Below are positions 46,774-55,855 of a DNA stretch of 64,000 nt, piece by piece. This stretch comes from Planctomycetota bacterium (lineage in GTDB: Bacteria; Planctomycetota; Planctomycetia; Gemmatales; Gemmataceae): assembly GCA_016191165.1 (NCBI GenBank), contig JACPPF010000071.1:1-64000 (forward strand). The letters are read 5' to 3'. Each line of letters starts with the position of its first letter. Positions within the stretch are counted from its first letter, which is position 1. The notes under the pieces are model-generated. The model had not been told where the DNA came from. It saw nothing but the letters and a program-made list of their open reading frames with translations, and ran no database searches. A program made the translations under genes and the position numbers.

Positions 46774-47859
46774 TCAAGACTCCAGGATTTCAGGCAGCCG
46801 CAGCTGCAAGCACGCAGTTATTTGCTGGGCGCAGGTACGGTAATCCACCAAGGGGCCGCCGATCGGGTCGGCGATGTCTTCGTGATACGGCGAGAGCATC
46901 CTGGGTACGGGGAATCCACTGTTTGGAACGCTCAGGAGCGAATACCAATGGCTGCTCGTCATGGTAAAAACATGATCGGCCCACTGGAGCATCTCCAGGG
47001 TCACCATCGCGCTTTGATGCCCAGACAGGTCAGCGCCCAATTCCTCGGCAACTTGCACCGCCTCGGCACTGGCCGTCACTCCCATCATTGCAGCGAGGCC
47101 GGCGGATTGCACCAAAAATCCGTGGCTTTTCAGATCGGCTTGGGGACAGCCGATTCGGTCTGCCAGCAATTTGGTGCAAAGGGCCTGTGCCATCGGACTG
47201 CGGCAAGTATTTCCGGTGCAGATAAACAGGATTCGGCACAGCAGCAATTCGCTGAGCACGTCGCGAGCCAGGGCCCCCTCACGTTCGAGTTTGCAGTGCC
47301 GCCCCTCCACATGGACGACACTGGGGAGATTGGCGAACTGGGTATTTCCAGCGTCGATGACCAAATCCTCTCCTTCACCAATCGCCTGGGCCGCCGCCGC
47401 CGCAGATGAGCAGTTCGGGAGCGAGACCGTAACGAGTGGCAGCTCGGTTCGGGCCAGTTCGTCCCAGACAGCATGATTGGGCCAGCGTAGTGCAAGTCGG
47501 TCATCCCGGGCAACCATGGCCTGGGTTGACGCTGGCAGCCGCATCCACAGACCAGCGCGGTATCTGGCATCCGCGCGCAACAGGTAGGGGCCAGGTCCGA
47601 GTTTTCGAATCAGGCGTACACTTGCTCCGCGTGCGAGCGGCAGCCAATCCATCAGGGCAGGTTGACTCGTGAAGACGATGGCCGGTAAACCACCTGCCGG
47701 CACGACGGAGGCCAGCCGTTGAATCGCCCGCGGATGCAAGGGCGAGGCGACGAATTCGTAGGTCGATTCCGACGGCAAGACAACGCACCCCCCTTGAGCC
47801 AAATGCGCACGCACCTGGTCGCTGGATTCGTTCGGTTGCCACGCCGTGATCAAGGCCAT
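46774..47859 (-). CDS. Sua5/YrdC-like domain fused to a low-molecular-weight phosphatase
   Basis: A 361-residue fusion. Residues 1-200 resemble Sua5/YrdC (RAHLAQGGCVVLPSESTYEFVASP), which makes threonylcarbamoyl-AMP for tRNA modification. Residues about 207-361 are an LMW phosphatase with the loop CTGNTCRSPMAQA and acid loop MLSPYHEDIADPIGG. The fifth loop residue is Thr, as in Bacillus YwlE, a protein arginine phosphatase, and not Ile as in tyrosine phosphatases. In Bacillus sua5, ywlE and rpiB (ywlF) are neighbours; here the first two are fused and rpiB follows. YrdC lacks the full KRP pattern at its start, so its activity is uncertain. Confidence 0.88.
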   Translation of the reverse strand: MALITAWQPNESSDQVRAHLAQGGCVVLPSESTYEFVASPLHPRAIQRLASVVPAGGLPAIVFTSQPALMDWLPLARGASVRLIRKLGPGPYLLRADARYRAGLWMRLPASTQAMVARDDRLALRWPNHAVWDELARTELPLVTVSLPNCSSAAAAAQAIGEGEDLVIDAGNTQFANLPSVVHVEGRHCKLEREGALARDVLSELLLCRILFICTGNTCRSPMAQALCTKLLADRIGCPQADLKSHGFLVQSAGLAAMMGVTASAEAVQVAEELGADLSGHQSAMVTLEMLQWADHVFTMTSSHWYSLLSVPNSGFPVPRMLSPYHEDIADPIGGPLVDYRTCAQQITACLQLRLPEILES

Positions 47860-48153
47860 TCGTAGGGTCGGCGAAGGAAAGTTTCGCAGCGAACAAACTG
47901 CATTCGGCTGCCCGGGAATGGTGTATTGTTATCAAGAACCCCCGGGAGGACAAGCCGCGACATCAGATGTCCAGGTACTTCGACGGGCGCACATGGGTTT
48001 TGCACTTCCTAATCTACCACCGACGTGGTAACCTACCCACGGTGACAATTCGGTGGTCGCCCATTCGCCTTGACCGGTTTGCTTTGAGAATCTATACCTC
48101 GCAACTCAGGCGAAAAGGCTGATCGCCGCGCGCCTGTACACGGAGGAAAACCG

Positions 48154-48945
48154 ATGCAAATCCCGGAGGGGGCCTGCCGCTGGACTCTCACCCTGGCCGT
48201 CACCGCGGTCATGTCCGCTTGCTTCCTCGCACCGGCGGAATGCCAGACCGCCAACCCAAACGAGCGTGAGGTGAAGTCGCTGCCGTCGAAATTCGACAAG
48301 TCGGGCGTTTGGGCCATGAACTTCCGTTTCAAGGATCCTCGCATCACGGTTGTCAAACTTCCAACGCGTGGCAATCGAATTTGCTGGTATCTCTGGTATC
48401 AAGTCACCAACTACACAGCCAAGCCCGAGGAAATTTCCCCTTACTTCGAGTTAGTGACGCTCGATAATCCGGGCATTTATCGCGACGAGATCCTTATCAC
48501 GGCCGAGGAAAAGATCCGCAAACTGGAAGATCCGACCGGTTACCAGGATATCAAGAACACCGTGTTGATTTCGAAGTTTGCCATCCCGCGTTCCAAGCCG
48601 CCTGATGAGGCGTTTCCGAAGCGGGTGACGGGCGTTGCCATCTGGGACGCTGGCCCGGCCGACCCGAAGAAACGCGATCCAAAGTACAAGGAGTTGAGCG
48701 ACACGACCCATTTCAGCATTTTCATCCGCGGCCTGTCCAACGGCTTCGTGGAGGTAGACGCCCCCGCGCCGGGGTTGCCGCCCATCACGCAGTACAAGAC
48801 GTTGCAACTCAACTTCAAGCGCAAGGGAGATCGATTTTCCACCGATTCGCGGGACATTGAATTTGTCACGCCGCCCCAGTGGATTTATCGTTCGGCTTCT
48901 CGTACAATTTCCAACGCCAAGAAAAATGGCGATGACAAGAAGTGA
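48154..48945 (+). CDS. Secreted protein of unknown function
   Basis: A 263-residue exported protein with a signal peptide (about 1-30) and a beta-rich region ([30 protein letters not shown]). No catalytic motif is recognised. The C-terminus is a basic tail ([11 protein letters not shown]). I recall similar proteins across planctomycetes, with no assigned role. rpmA starts 40 bases after its stop and may be co-transcribed. Confidence 0.65.
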   Translation: MQIPEGACRWTLTLAVTAVMSACFLAPAECQTANPNEREVKSLPSKFDKSGVWAMNFRFKDPRITVVKLPTRGNRICWYLWYQVTNYTAKPEEISPYFELVTLDNPGIYRDEILITAEEKIRKLEDPTGYQDIKNTVLISKFAIPRSKPPDEAFPKRVTGVAIWDAGPADPKKRDPKYKELSDTTHFSIFIRGLSNGFVEVDAPAPGLPPITQYKTLQLNFKRKGDRFSTDSRDIEFVTPPQWIYRSASRTISNAKKNGDDKK

Positions 48946-48985
48946 AATCAATACCCAAAAAAACGGGTTGCACGAGGTAATCGAC

Positions 48986-49252
48986 ATGGCTCATAAAAAG
49001 GGACAAGGCTCCAGCCGAAACGGTCGCGATTCCAATTCCCAGCGACTCGGCGTCAAGGTATACGGCGGACAAACGGTTCGCGCTGGTAGCATCATCGTTC
49101 GCCAGCGCGGAACCAAATTCCATCCGGGGCGCAACGTCGGCATCGGCCGCGATGATACGCTGTTCGCCCTTGCCGACGGCATCGTCCACTTTGAGCAAGG
49201 CGGCCGGCGCGTCGCGGTCAAGGCGGCCGCCGCGCCACCCGAGGTCAATTAA
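48986..49252 (+). CDS. rpmA: 50S ribosomal protein L27
   Basis: An 88-residue L27 starting [16 protein letters not shown], with [28 protein letters not shown]. The N-terminus lacks the cleavable extension found in Firmicutes. ATG at 48986 is preferred over the open frame from 48857. rplU, the usual upstream neighbour, is absent here. Its last eight bases overlap the end of the convergent methyltransferase gene. Confidence 0.96.
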   Translation: MAHKKGQGSSRNGRDSNSQRLGVKVYGGQTVRAGSIIVRQRGTKFHPGRNVGIGRDDTLFALADGIVHFEQGGRRVAVKAAAAPPEVN

Positions 49253-50099
49253 CTTCGCCACGTGCGTCTGGCACGCGGGCCAAAGGCCCGCGGCTAAACT
49301 GGGATTGGTTCCGGTTGCTCACGTCCACCACCTCGCGAAACGACCGGATGTGCTCGGGCGTCGTTCCGCAACATCCGCCAATCATCGCAATGCCTTCCGC
49401 CAAAAGTCGGGGCAGCTCAGCTGCCATCGGCGCTGGCGTGCGCGGGTATTCCCACCCATCTGCCGTTTGTGTTGGCGTACCAGCGTTCGGGCGCATGAAC
49501 ACCGGCAGGTCACAGGCGTCGTGATAGCGACGCACGATTTCAACCATGTCGGACAGGTCAATCTCTTTGCCACAGTTTGCCCCGACCGCACAAGCGCCAA
49601 CCGCTTTGGCCACGCGGGCGCATTCCTCGGGAGTTGAGCCGTCGAACGTCCGGACCGTCTCGTTAGCAGCCCGCACAAAAGTGAACGAAACCAGGAGCGG
49701 CAGGTCCGAGTTGTCTCGCGCGTGCGCGACCTCAGCAAGCGCGTCGAACGAAGTCCAGGTTTCCAGCAACAGGCCATCGGCGCCGCGATTCACACGCCAG
49801 ATTTGCCAGGCGATTTCGCGCGTCAGGTTATCGATCGGCCCCACATCGCCGAGCACGAAATACGGCCTGGCATAGGGCAATCGGGCCAACTCCCGGGCGG
49901 CGCGCCAGACCTCCTGCGTGGCCGGATTGGCCTGAAACGTATTCGTGAGCAACACCTCCGCGCCGGCATCGAGGTAGGCGCGATGCACGGCTCGGACCGT
50001 CGCCGAATCGGATCGATTGACACTTTGCAACTGCGTTCCCATCGCGCCGTCCATGAGGAGCACCCGGCCCGAACGCAACATGTCGGTAAATCGGTTCAT
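49245..50099 (-). CDS. Homocysteine S-methyltransferase family protein
   Basis: A 284-residue protein of the Pfam S-methyl_trans fold. It has [12 protein letters not shown] near the start, [15 protein letters not shown] (first Cys of the zinc site) and [12 protein letters not shown] (Cys-Cys). The three Cys ligands bind zinc and activate the homocysteine thiol. It corresponds to the N-terminal part of MetH or to stand-alone BHMT-like enzymes; methyl donor is unknown. It overlaps the rpmA stop by eight bases in convergent orientation. Confidence 0.88.
   Translation of the reverse strand: MNRFTDMLRSGRVLLMDGAMGTQLQSVNRSDSATVRAVHRAYLDAGAEVLLTNTFQANPATQEVWRAARELARLPYARPYFVLGDVGPIDNLTREIAWQIWRVNRGADGLLLETWTSFDALAEVAHARDNSDLPLLVSFTFVRAANETVRTFDGSTPEECARVAKAVGACAVGANCGKEIDLSDMVEIVRRYHDACDLPVFMRPNAGTPTQTADGWEYPRTPAPMAAELPRLLAEGIAMIGGCCGTTPEHIRSFREVVDVSNRNQSQFSRGPLARVPDARGEVN
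49274..49296. repeat. Hairpin repeat inside the methyltransferase gene end, CGCGGGCC...GGCCCGCGGCTAA
   Basis: An eight-base perfect stem with a three-base loop (CGCGGGCC/AAA/GGCCCGCG) followed by GCTA. It lies inside the last codons of the minus-strand gene. Related hairpins are at 14784 and 54647. Confidence 0.55.
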
Positions 50100-50152
50100 G
50101 GCGCATTCATCACTTGGCCGCGGCGCTTCCCCCGCGAGAATCGATCGCGTTT

Positions 50153-50566
50153 TCAGCGTTCAACAAACGAATCAAAAACGCGAACCTTTTTCCAGTTCTG
50201 CTTGTTCTCGTCGATGAACTGCTGGTGCCGTTTCGCAACCTGGTACTTTTCCTGAGCCGCCAAATCCTTGAACACGATGTGCAGGGCCACGTCGAATTCC
50301 AGGTCGTTGACCTTGCGTTTGAGCGACTCCACCAGCACGCCCGCGGCAAAGAACACCTCGCCGTCGTGGCCGCTCAGGTATTTCTTGCAGGCCGCAACGA
50401 GCTTCTTCTTGGCCGCGGGCGAGTTATCCTTGAGAGAAAAGTAAACATCATGGGAGAGCAGAGGCCCCGATTTTTCCTGGGCAGGCGACGAGTTTCCGGT
50501 GCGCCAGTCGGCGCCCAGCGTGAAAGCAATCAGGGTCAGCGAGCCGAACAACAGGGTACGACGCAT
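50153..50566 (-). CDS. Exported Dabb-domain protein
   Basis: A 137-residue protein with a signal peptide (MRRTLLFGSLTLIAFTLGAD) and a stress-responsive A/B barrel (Dabb): HDVYFSLKDNSPAAKKKLVAACK, EFDVALHIVFKDLAAQEKYQ and FIDENKQNWKKVRVFDS. Such domains make dimeric barrels, some of them enzymes of small-molecule metabolism. GGAGGATCAACC precedes the start. No neighbour suggests a substrate. Confidence 0.8.
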   Translation of the reverse strand: MRRTLLFGSLTLIAFTLGADWRTGNSSPAQEKSGPLLSHDVYFSLKDNSPAAKKKLVAACKKYLSGHDGEVFFAAGVLVESLKRKVNDLEFDVALHIVFKDLAAQEKYQVAKRHQQFIDENKQNWKKVRVFDSFVER

Positions 50567-50646
50567 GGTTGATCCTCCGGTTGATTATTCAGGGCGTTAC
50601 AATCTTATTTACGCGCCAGGCCAAAGGCGAACCGTCCACTCGTTGT

Positions 50647-51534
50647 TCATTTCAGTGTCAACGAAAACTCCTCCGCGGTGCGAAAGCAGCGGCTCTCCAG
50701 GTCGTAGACGCGCCGCATGGCGCGTAGCGCGTTGCCCTCGATGAGGTATTCGCCATGCGACCAGATACCCTGCTGGGTGGCCGTGCCTGCGCAGATGACG
50801 GGGAACTTTGCCGCGCCGGCTTGTGGCAGATGATAGGGCGTATGTCGATGCCCATGCAGCCATAAACTCACCCCCCCTGCCCTGGCGATCTGAACGAGCG
50901 CATCGAGATCGCGCAACCCATGATGCCGCGGCTCGCGGCGCCCGGACGCCAGACAGACGGGATAGTGAACGACGAGAATCTTGACCGCGCCTGGCAACCC
51001 CGCGAGAAGCTGGGCGAGTCGTTCGAGTTGCGCGGCGCCGACTTGGCCGCCCGCATCCCACGGCCACCGATTTCCGGTCGCGGCATTGACGCCGATCAAC
51101 CAGATCGGACCGACCTGCCTCGCGAACGGATAGCGGTGTTCACCGATGCGCCGCCCTTCCTGCCAGGCGGCGAAATGCCGCTCGAACGCGCCCGAAGCCT
51201 CGGCGAAGCGTGTGCAATAATCGTGATTGCCCGGAACTGCCAGCCCGGGGATAGACAGATCGCCAACCCGGAGCAATTCCGCCGCCCGGCCGATTTCCGA
51301 CTCAAAGCCCAGCGCCGTCGCATCGCCGGAAAAAATCAGCTGATCGATGGGCCGAGCCCGCACGTCATCCATCAGCCGGGCGACAATATCATCCGCCAGC
51401 GCGAACCGCCGCGCCCGGCCGAACAGGCGATGATTGAGCCAGGACGTTCCACGCTTGCAGAACCAGTCGCGCCATGCCCAGTCCGAAAGTGAGGACGTCA
51501 GATGAATGTCGCTGAAATGGACGAGTCGGATCAT
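50647..51534 (-). CDS. Metallophosphoesterase
   Basis: A 295-residue calcineurin-like phosphoesterase. All metal motifs are present: HFSDIHL (D-x-H), FSGDATALG (GD), VPGNHDYC (GNHD), VVHYPV (H) and HGHRHTPYH (GH-x-H). Superfamily members hydrolyse cyclic nucleotides, phosphoprotein or UDP-sugar derivatives; which of these applies is unknown. Located between a palindromic repeat and the Dabb gene. Confidence 0.92.
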   Translation of the reverse strand: MIRLVHFSDIHLTSSLSDWAWRDWFCKRGTSWLNHRLFGRARRFALADDIVARLMDDVRARPIDQLIFSGDATALGFESEIGRAAELLRVGDLSIPGLAVPGNHDYCTRFAEASGAFERHFAAWQEGRRIGEHRYPFARQVGPIWLIGVNAATGNRWPWDAGGQVGAAQLERLAQLLAGLPGAVKILVVHYPVCLASGRREPRHHGLRDLDALVQIARAGGVSLWLHGHRHTPYHLPQAGAAKFPVICAGTATQQGIWSHGEYLIEGNALRAMRRVYDLESRCFRTAEEFSLTLK

Positions 51535-51548
51535 TCGGCGATCTCCGA

Positions 51549-51596
51549 GCCTGAAGCGCGAGCGAAGGATTCCCTAGCTTCGCTTACGCTTCAGGC
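51549..51596. repeat. Palindromic intergenic repeat, GCCTGAAGCG family
   Basis: GCCTGAAGCGCGAGCGAAGG is mirrored by GCTTCGCTTACGCTTCAGGC. Third copy of the family in the window. Confidence 0.65.
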
Positions 51597-51712
51597 ACGG
51601 AAGCGTCAATGCGCGGGTTGGTAGGCCGGCGCCGGGGCTGGCTGCCGTTTCGTTGATTCCTACAATGTTCGCATCCTCAGGAATTTGGTTGATCTAGCGA
51701 AGGGTTTTCACG

Positions 51713-52090
51713 ATGCCTAAAGTCACTTTCGTCAACGAAAAAACCGAGATCGAGATCCCCGCCGGCTCCAATCTGCGCGACGAAGCCAAGAAGGCCGGCA
51801 TTCAGATGCACCCCTGGATCTTCAAATATCCTGGCCTCAACTGCATGGGCAACGGCCTCTGCGCCACTTGCCGCGTGCTCGTCAAAAACGGCATGGAAAA
51901 CCTCACCCCCAAGGGCTTCATCGAGAAGCTCAGCCTGAACACGATTCACGCCTTCGAGTCGATCGGCCACGAGGACGAGATGCGCCTCGCGTGTCAATGC
52001 ACCGTCAACGGCGATTGCACCGTGGAGACCAAACCGCCGATGAACATCAGCGGCGAGGTTTTCTGGCAGAAGCCATATCCGAATAAGTAG
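51713..52090 (+). CDS. [2Fe-2S] ferredoxin
   Basis: A 125-residue plant/vertebrate-type ferredoxin. The cluster ligands are C-x5-C-x2-C in NCMGNGLCATCRV plus the later Cys in RLACQCTV. It begins MPKVTFVNEKTEIEIPAG as the family does and ends with a tail (ISGEVFWQKPYPNK) longer than usual. It transfers electrons; partner unknown. Ahead of the start is AGCGAAGGG. Confidence 0.92.
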   Translation: MPKVTFVNEKTEIEIPAGSNLRDEAKKAGIQMHPWIFKYPGLNCMGNGLCATCRVLVKNGMENLTPKGFIEKLSLNTIHAFESIGHEDEMRLACQCTVNGDCTVETKPPMNISGEVFWQKPYPNK

Positions 52091-52100
52091 GGATGCCCTA

Positions 52101-52196
52101 CCAGCCCCGAGCGCCAGCGAGGGGGTAGCGTAGCATTCCCCAACTGACATTTTCTTCGAGGCATCCCGCCGTCCCCTCGCTCGGGCTCGGGGCTGG
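52101..52196. repeat. Palindromic intergenic repeat, CCAGCCCCGAGC family
   Basis: CCAGCCCCGAGC at 52101 and GCTCGGGGCTGG ending 52196, with a long centre. Second copy of the 29351 family. Confidence 0.6.
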
Positions 52197-52372
52197 TAAA
52201 TTAGGCCTTTGCGCCGTTGCCGACTGACCTTGCATTTTTCTCGCCAATTCTTTACCGTTCACCCGTGCCTGAAATGCGTCGCCGCGTCAGGATGAAGCGG
52301 CGACCTGCTGGCCGGGCACGGTGATGTCCCGCGCCGCGCATTTTCTCCAATTTGTCAAGCAAGGACGCTTGC

Positions 52373-54040
52373 ATGTTGCGACTCATCTCCGCCTCGCTAA
52401 CCGCCCTCATCGCCATCACGCTCGTCGGCGCCACGCCGCCGGACGATACTTTATTCAAGCAGCTTGCCGTGCAGCGCGCCATGAGCGTCGCCCGCGCGCG
52501 CTTGAGCGAGATGAAGGCGAATTTGGCGGTCGAGGTGCTGGAGGAAAACCTGCCCAAAGTCGAGGGAAGCCCGCAATACCTCGTGCTGTTGCGCGAAGCC
52601 TATCGCGCTCACATCCGCGATCTCTACCTCGCGGGCCGACCGGACCTGGCGCGGCGTTACTGGGAGCGGCTGTGCATTCTCGACCCCAGCGCCCTCAACG
52701 ATGTCGCCCTGCGTCCGCAAGCCGACGCGCCGCCGCGCAAGTTCGCACAAGAGCCCGCGAAGAAATGGCCGACCTTTCCTGACTTCAAGGGGTTCAGCCT
52801 GCCCAACCCGTTCGCGAAAAAGCAGGAAACGAAACCCAAATCGGTGGCCCGGGCGCAGATCGGGGAAGCCAGTATCGACGATCCCTTCGACCGCAAGAAC
52901 CAACGCACCATGCCGCTGGAGCGAGCCGACGCATCCGCGGCGAAAGGCAGCGTCGCGCGCGGCATCAAGAAATTCCAGCTCAAGGAATACGCCCAGGCGA
53001 AGCAATGCTTCGAGGAGGCGTTTCGCGCCGATCCAACCAGTTTGAACGCGAGCCGGGACATGTGGGCGTACTGCATCATCGATGGCGTGTCCAAAGCAAT
53101 GGAGCAGCCCGGCGTGCTGCCTGCGCAGTTGCCGACGCTGCAAAAACAAGTTGAAGGTGCGATCGAGATGGCCCCGGCCAAGGTGCTGGCGACAGGCCAA
53201 TCCCTTCTCAAGGAATTGAAAACGCGCGCGAACGCCGCTCCGCGCCCACCGCTCGTGACGGGCAATCTTGCCAAGGTTCGACGTCTGGGCCGAAACAAGG
53301 AAGGCTGGCAGGTCGTGGAAACCACGCACTTCCGCATCTTCCACAAGAACAGCGACGAATTCGCCGAGCGAGTTGGCGAGATCGCGGAGAGCACTCGCCT
53401 GGCCATGTTTCGCAAATGGTTCGGCATCGATGGCGTGGACTGGCAGCCGACCTGCGAATTGATCCTGCATCCCGACGTGAATGCCTACACGCAAATGACT
53501 GGAGCGCCGCGCAATACGCCCGGGCACTCCCGCATGGAAGTCGATAACGGCACCAAGCGAATCATCGCCCGCCGGATGGATCTTCGCTGCGATGTCCCCA
53601 ACATGCTGCAAACGGTCCTGCCCCACGAGGCGACCCACGTGGTGTTAGCGGGGATGTTCGGGCCGTTCGATTTACCGCGCTGGGCCGATGAGGGCATCGC
53701 CGTGCTGGCGGAACCGGATGAAAAGATTGAGCAGCATCGCCGCAACTTGCACAAGCACCATCAGGATGGGCTGCTGTTTGGCCTCAAGGAACTGATGAAG
53801 ATGGAGAACTACCCCGCGCCACGGCGAATCGGCGCGTTCTATGCTCAAAGTGTCGTGCTCGTCGAGTTCCTCACGCAACAGCGCGGGCCCAGGGTGTTCG
53901 CCGAGTTCGTCAAGGACGGCCTGCGCCAGGGCTATGAAAAATCGCTGGAGCGCCACTACAAGATGTCGTTTGCACAACTCGATCAACTCTGGCAGCGCCA
54001 GGTCATTAACAACAGCGAACGCGTGGCAGCCCGGCGATGA
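52373..54040 (+). CDS. Secreted TPR and metallopeptidase-like (peptidase MA) protein
   Basis: A 555-residue protein with a signal peptide (MLRLISASLTALIAITLVGA). The first half has TPR-like pairs (NLAVEVLEENLPK, IKKFQLKEYAQAKQCFEEAFRAD). In the second half the gluzincin motif is LPHEATHVVLAG (HExxH) followed by RWADEGIAVLAEP (third ligand Glu) — the peptidase MA layout. No transmembrane helix besides the signal. Role probably in periplasmic proteolysis, or a non-catalytic homologue. Confidence 0.8.
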   Translation: MLRLISASLTALIAITLVGATPPDDTLFKQLAVQRAMSVARARLSEMKANLAVEVLEENLPKVEGSPQYLVLLREAYRAHIRDLYLAGRPDLARRYWERLCILDPSALNDVALRPQADAPPRKFAQEPAKKWPTFPDFKGFSLPNPFAKKQETKPKSVARAQIGEASIDDPFDRKNQRTMPLERADASAAKGSVARGIKKFQLKEYAQAKQCFEEAFRADPTSLNASRDMWAYCIIDGVSKAMEQPGVLPAQLPTLQKQVEGAIEMAPAKVLATGQSLLKELKTRANAAPRPPLVTGNLAKVRRLGRNKEGWQVVETTHFRIFHKNSDEFAERVGEIAESTRLAMFRKWFGIDGVDWQPTCELILHPDVNAYTQMTGAPRNTPGHSRMEVDNGTKRIIARRMDLRCDVPNMLQTVLPHEATHVVLAGMFGPFDLPRWADEGIAVLAEPDEKIEQHRRNLHKHHQDGLLFGLKELMKMENYPAPRRIGAFYAQSVVLVEFLTQQRGPRVFAEFVKDGLRQGYEKSLERHYKMSFAQLDQLWQRQVINNSERVAARR

Positions 54041-54059
54041 GGCAGGCGACAACCAATCA

Positions 54060-54134
54060 GCGAGCCGCCGGGCTTGTCCCGGCGGGGAACCAGGCCGGAT
54101 CGGAATGAACCGCCGGGACAAGCCCGACGGCTCG
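54060..54134. repeat. Palindromic intergenic repeat, GCCGCCGGGCTTGTCCCGG family
   Basis: GAGCCGCCGGGCTTGTCCCG is mirrored by CGGGACAAGCCCGACGGCTC. A perfect 15-base core lies in each arm. It sits between convergent stop codons (peptidase and yraN). Confidence 0.65.
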
Positions 54135-54216
54135 CCGTGACCTTCACCAGCGGCTTGCCGTCACCTTCAACTGATAACAAGCCAAATCCTTCGTTTCATG
54201 TAACGCGGGACATTGC

Positions 54217-54627
54217 TCAACTAAACATCTGAAACCGGTCCGTCGCTTCAAACGCGCTGGGATAATGCTCGATGACCGGCTCCGTCTGGCTCGCGGGCCA
54301 GCTCACGGCCAACACGTCAATTCGCGCGGAATGCCCCAGCAGGTTCCGAGATTTGAGATAGAAAAGCGCGAGCCGGGTCAGGCGCTGTTGCTTTTGTTGA
54401 TCGACCGAAAGCGCCGGCCGCTTCGGGTCATTCGTTTCGGTGGAACGCACTTCAACGAAGACAACGGTCTCGCCGTCGAGCGCGATGATGTCGATTTCGC
54501 CCAAATCGCAGGAGAAATTGTGTTCGAGGATGCGCAAACCCAGGCGGCGCAGGTAAATGGCCGCGCTCTTCTCGGAGCGCGACCCGAACCAGCGCCGCCA
54601 CCAGGGATTTGCGGTGAAGGAGAACAC
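54217..54627 (-). CDS. YraN-family (UPF0102) putative nuclease-like protein
   Basis: A 136-residue protein of the UPF0102 family, which has an endonuclease-like core. Motifs: SEKSAAIYLRRLGLRILEHN, GEIDIIALDGETVVFVEVRSTE and DQQKQQRL. The start is GTG at 54627. Located at the end of the ffh-rpsP-trmD-rplS group, its usual place in bacteria. Its function is unknown. Confidence 0.9.
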   Translation of the reverse strand: MFSFTANPWWRRWFGSRSEKSAAIYLRRLGLRILEHNFSCDLGEIDIIALDGETVVFVEVRSTETNDPKRPALSVDQQKQQRLTRLALFYLKSRNLLGHSARIDVLAVSWPASQTEPVIEHYPSAFEATDRFQMFS

Positions 54628-54646
54628 GGGACGATGGCCGCCTTCG

Positions 54647-54668
54647 CGCGGGGAAAATCCCGCGGCTA
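54647..54668. repeat. Hairpin repeat, CGCGGG...CCCGCGGCTA family
   Basis: A six-base stem with an A-rich loop, then GCTACA. It lies in the gap between rplS and yraN. Relatives are at 14784 and 49274. Confidence 0.5.
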
Positions 54669-54678
54669 CAACAACGGG

Positions 54679-55089
54679 TCACTTGGTTTCCGGCGTCGGC
54701 GCGGCCTCGGGCGAGCCGGGCACGACGACCTTGACCTTCTTCTTGCGTTCCTTCAGGCGGGTCGCGCTCTTGCCGACGCGATCGCGCAAATAGTACAGCT
54801 TCGCCCGGCGGACCTTGCCGGAACGCTTCACTTCCACCTTGGCGATCTTCGGCGAGTTGAGCGGGAACGTGCGCTCGACGCCCTCGCCCTGCACGATGCG
54901 GCGGACGGTGAACATCTCGTTCATGCCCTCGCCCTTGCGGGAAATCACCAGGCCGGAAAACACCTGGGTGCGTTCCTTTTCGCCTTCGAGGATCTTCTGG
55001 TGGACATCGACGCTGTCGCCGATCTCGAATTCCGGGACCTCTTTTTTGAGGCCGGATTCCTCCACCAGGGCGATAAATCTATTCTTCAT
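54679..55089 (-). CDS. rplS: 50S ribosomal protein L19
   Basis: A 136-residue L19: [61 protein letters not shown]. Its C-terminal tail is Lys-rich and longer than in Escherichia coli. Same transcriptional group as trmD. Confidence 0.96.
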   Translation of the reverse strand: MKNRFIALVEESGLKKEVPEFEIGDSVDVHQKILEGEKERTQVFSGLVISRKGEGMNEMFTVRRIVQGEGVERTFPLNSPKIAKVEVKRSGKVRRAKLYYLRDRVGKSATRLKERKKKVKVVVPGSPEAAPTPETK

Positions 55090-55125
55090 GGTTTCTCTCC
55101 CGAAATAAATTAACGTGATATCGAT

Positions 55126-55154
55126 CCCCAGGGTTCGCTGCGCTCACCCTGGGG
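55126..55154. repeat. Palindromic repeat, CCCCAGGGTTCGC...CACCCTGGGG family
   Basis: It lies between trmD and rplS. The trmD stop codon (GGGTGA on the minus strand) is within its right arm. Confidence 0.65.
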
Positions 55155-55812
55155 CCTTCTGGCTTTTTTTTTCGGATTGTTCGCGGCGCCAGGCCGCGAT
55201 GGCTTCATGGTCGCCGTTCAGCAAAACCTCCGGTACGGCCATGTCGCGAAAAACGCGTGGCCGGGTGTATTGCGGATACTCAAGCCGGCCGGGCAGGTTG
55301 TGCGATTCCTCAGCAAGGCTTCCCTCATCGCCCAGCACTCCGGGGACGTAACGGATAACGGTATCGATGACGACCATCGCAGGGACCTCGCCGCCGTTGC
55401 AGACGAAGTCGCCGATTGAAATCTCGCGCGGCTTCAGGCCGATGCGAATGCGTTCGTCGAAGCCCTCATACCGTCCGCACAGGAGCAGCAGCCGCTTTTG
55501 GGTCGCCAGTTCGCGAACAATTTCCTGCGTCAAGCGCTCGCCGCCCGGCGATAACAGAATCAGCTGGCCGGGTTCGGGGGCCTGGCCTCGGACACTCTCA
55601 ACCGCGTCAAAAACCGGTTCCGGCATGATGACCATCCCGGGCCCGCCGCCGTATGGGCGATCATCCACGCTTTTGTGCTTGCCCTTCGCCCAGTCCCGGA
55701 TATTCCACAGGCGAATCTCCACCAGGCCTCGCTGGATGGCCAGGTTGAGGAGACTCTGCGTGAAGTAGCCCTGGAAAAGGTCAGGGAAAAGCGTGAGGAC
55801 GTCGAATCGCAT
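55144..55812 (-). CDS. trmD: tRNA (guanine-N1)-methyltransferase
   Basis: A 222-residue SPOUT enzyme that methylates G37 of tRNAs. Motifs: MRFDVLTLFPDLF, DDRPYGGGPGMV, LLLCGRYEGFDERI and EISIGDFVCNGGE. The C-terminus is SEKKSQKAPG, with the last codons and stop encoded in a palindromic repeat. Normal length is about 240, so the repeat may have shortened the tail. rimM, the usual partner gene, is missing from this operon. Confidence 0.96.
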   Translation of the reverse strand: MRFDVLTLFPDLFQGYFTQSLLNLAIQRGLVEIRLWNIRDWAKGKHKSVDDRPYGGGPGMVIMPEPVFDAVESVRGQAPEPGQLILLSPGGERLTQEIVRELATQKRLLLLCGRYEGFDERIRIGLKPREISIGDFVCNGGEVPAMVVIDTVIRYVPGVLGDEGSLAEESHNLPGRLEYPQYTRPRVFRDMAVPEVLLNGDHEAIAAWRREQSEKKSQKAPG

Positions 55813-55855
55813 GGCGCAAGGTTTCCACCCACGGGGCTGTCACGCCGCAAGCGGC

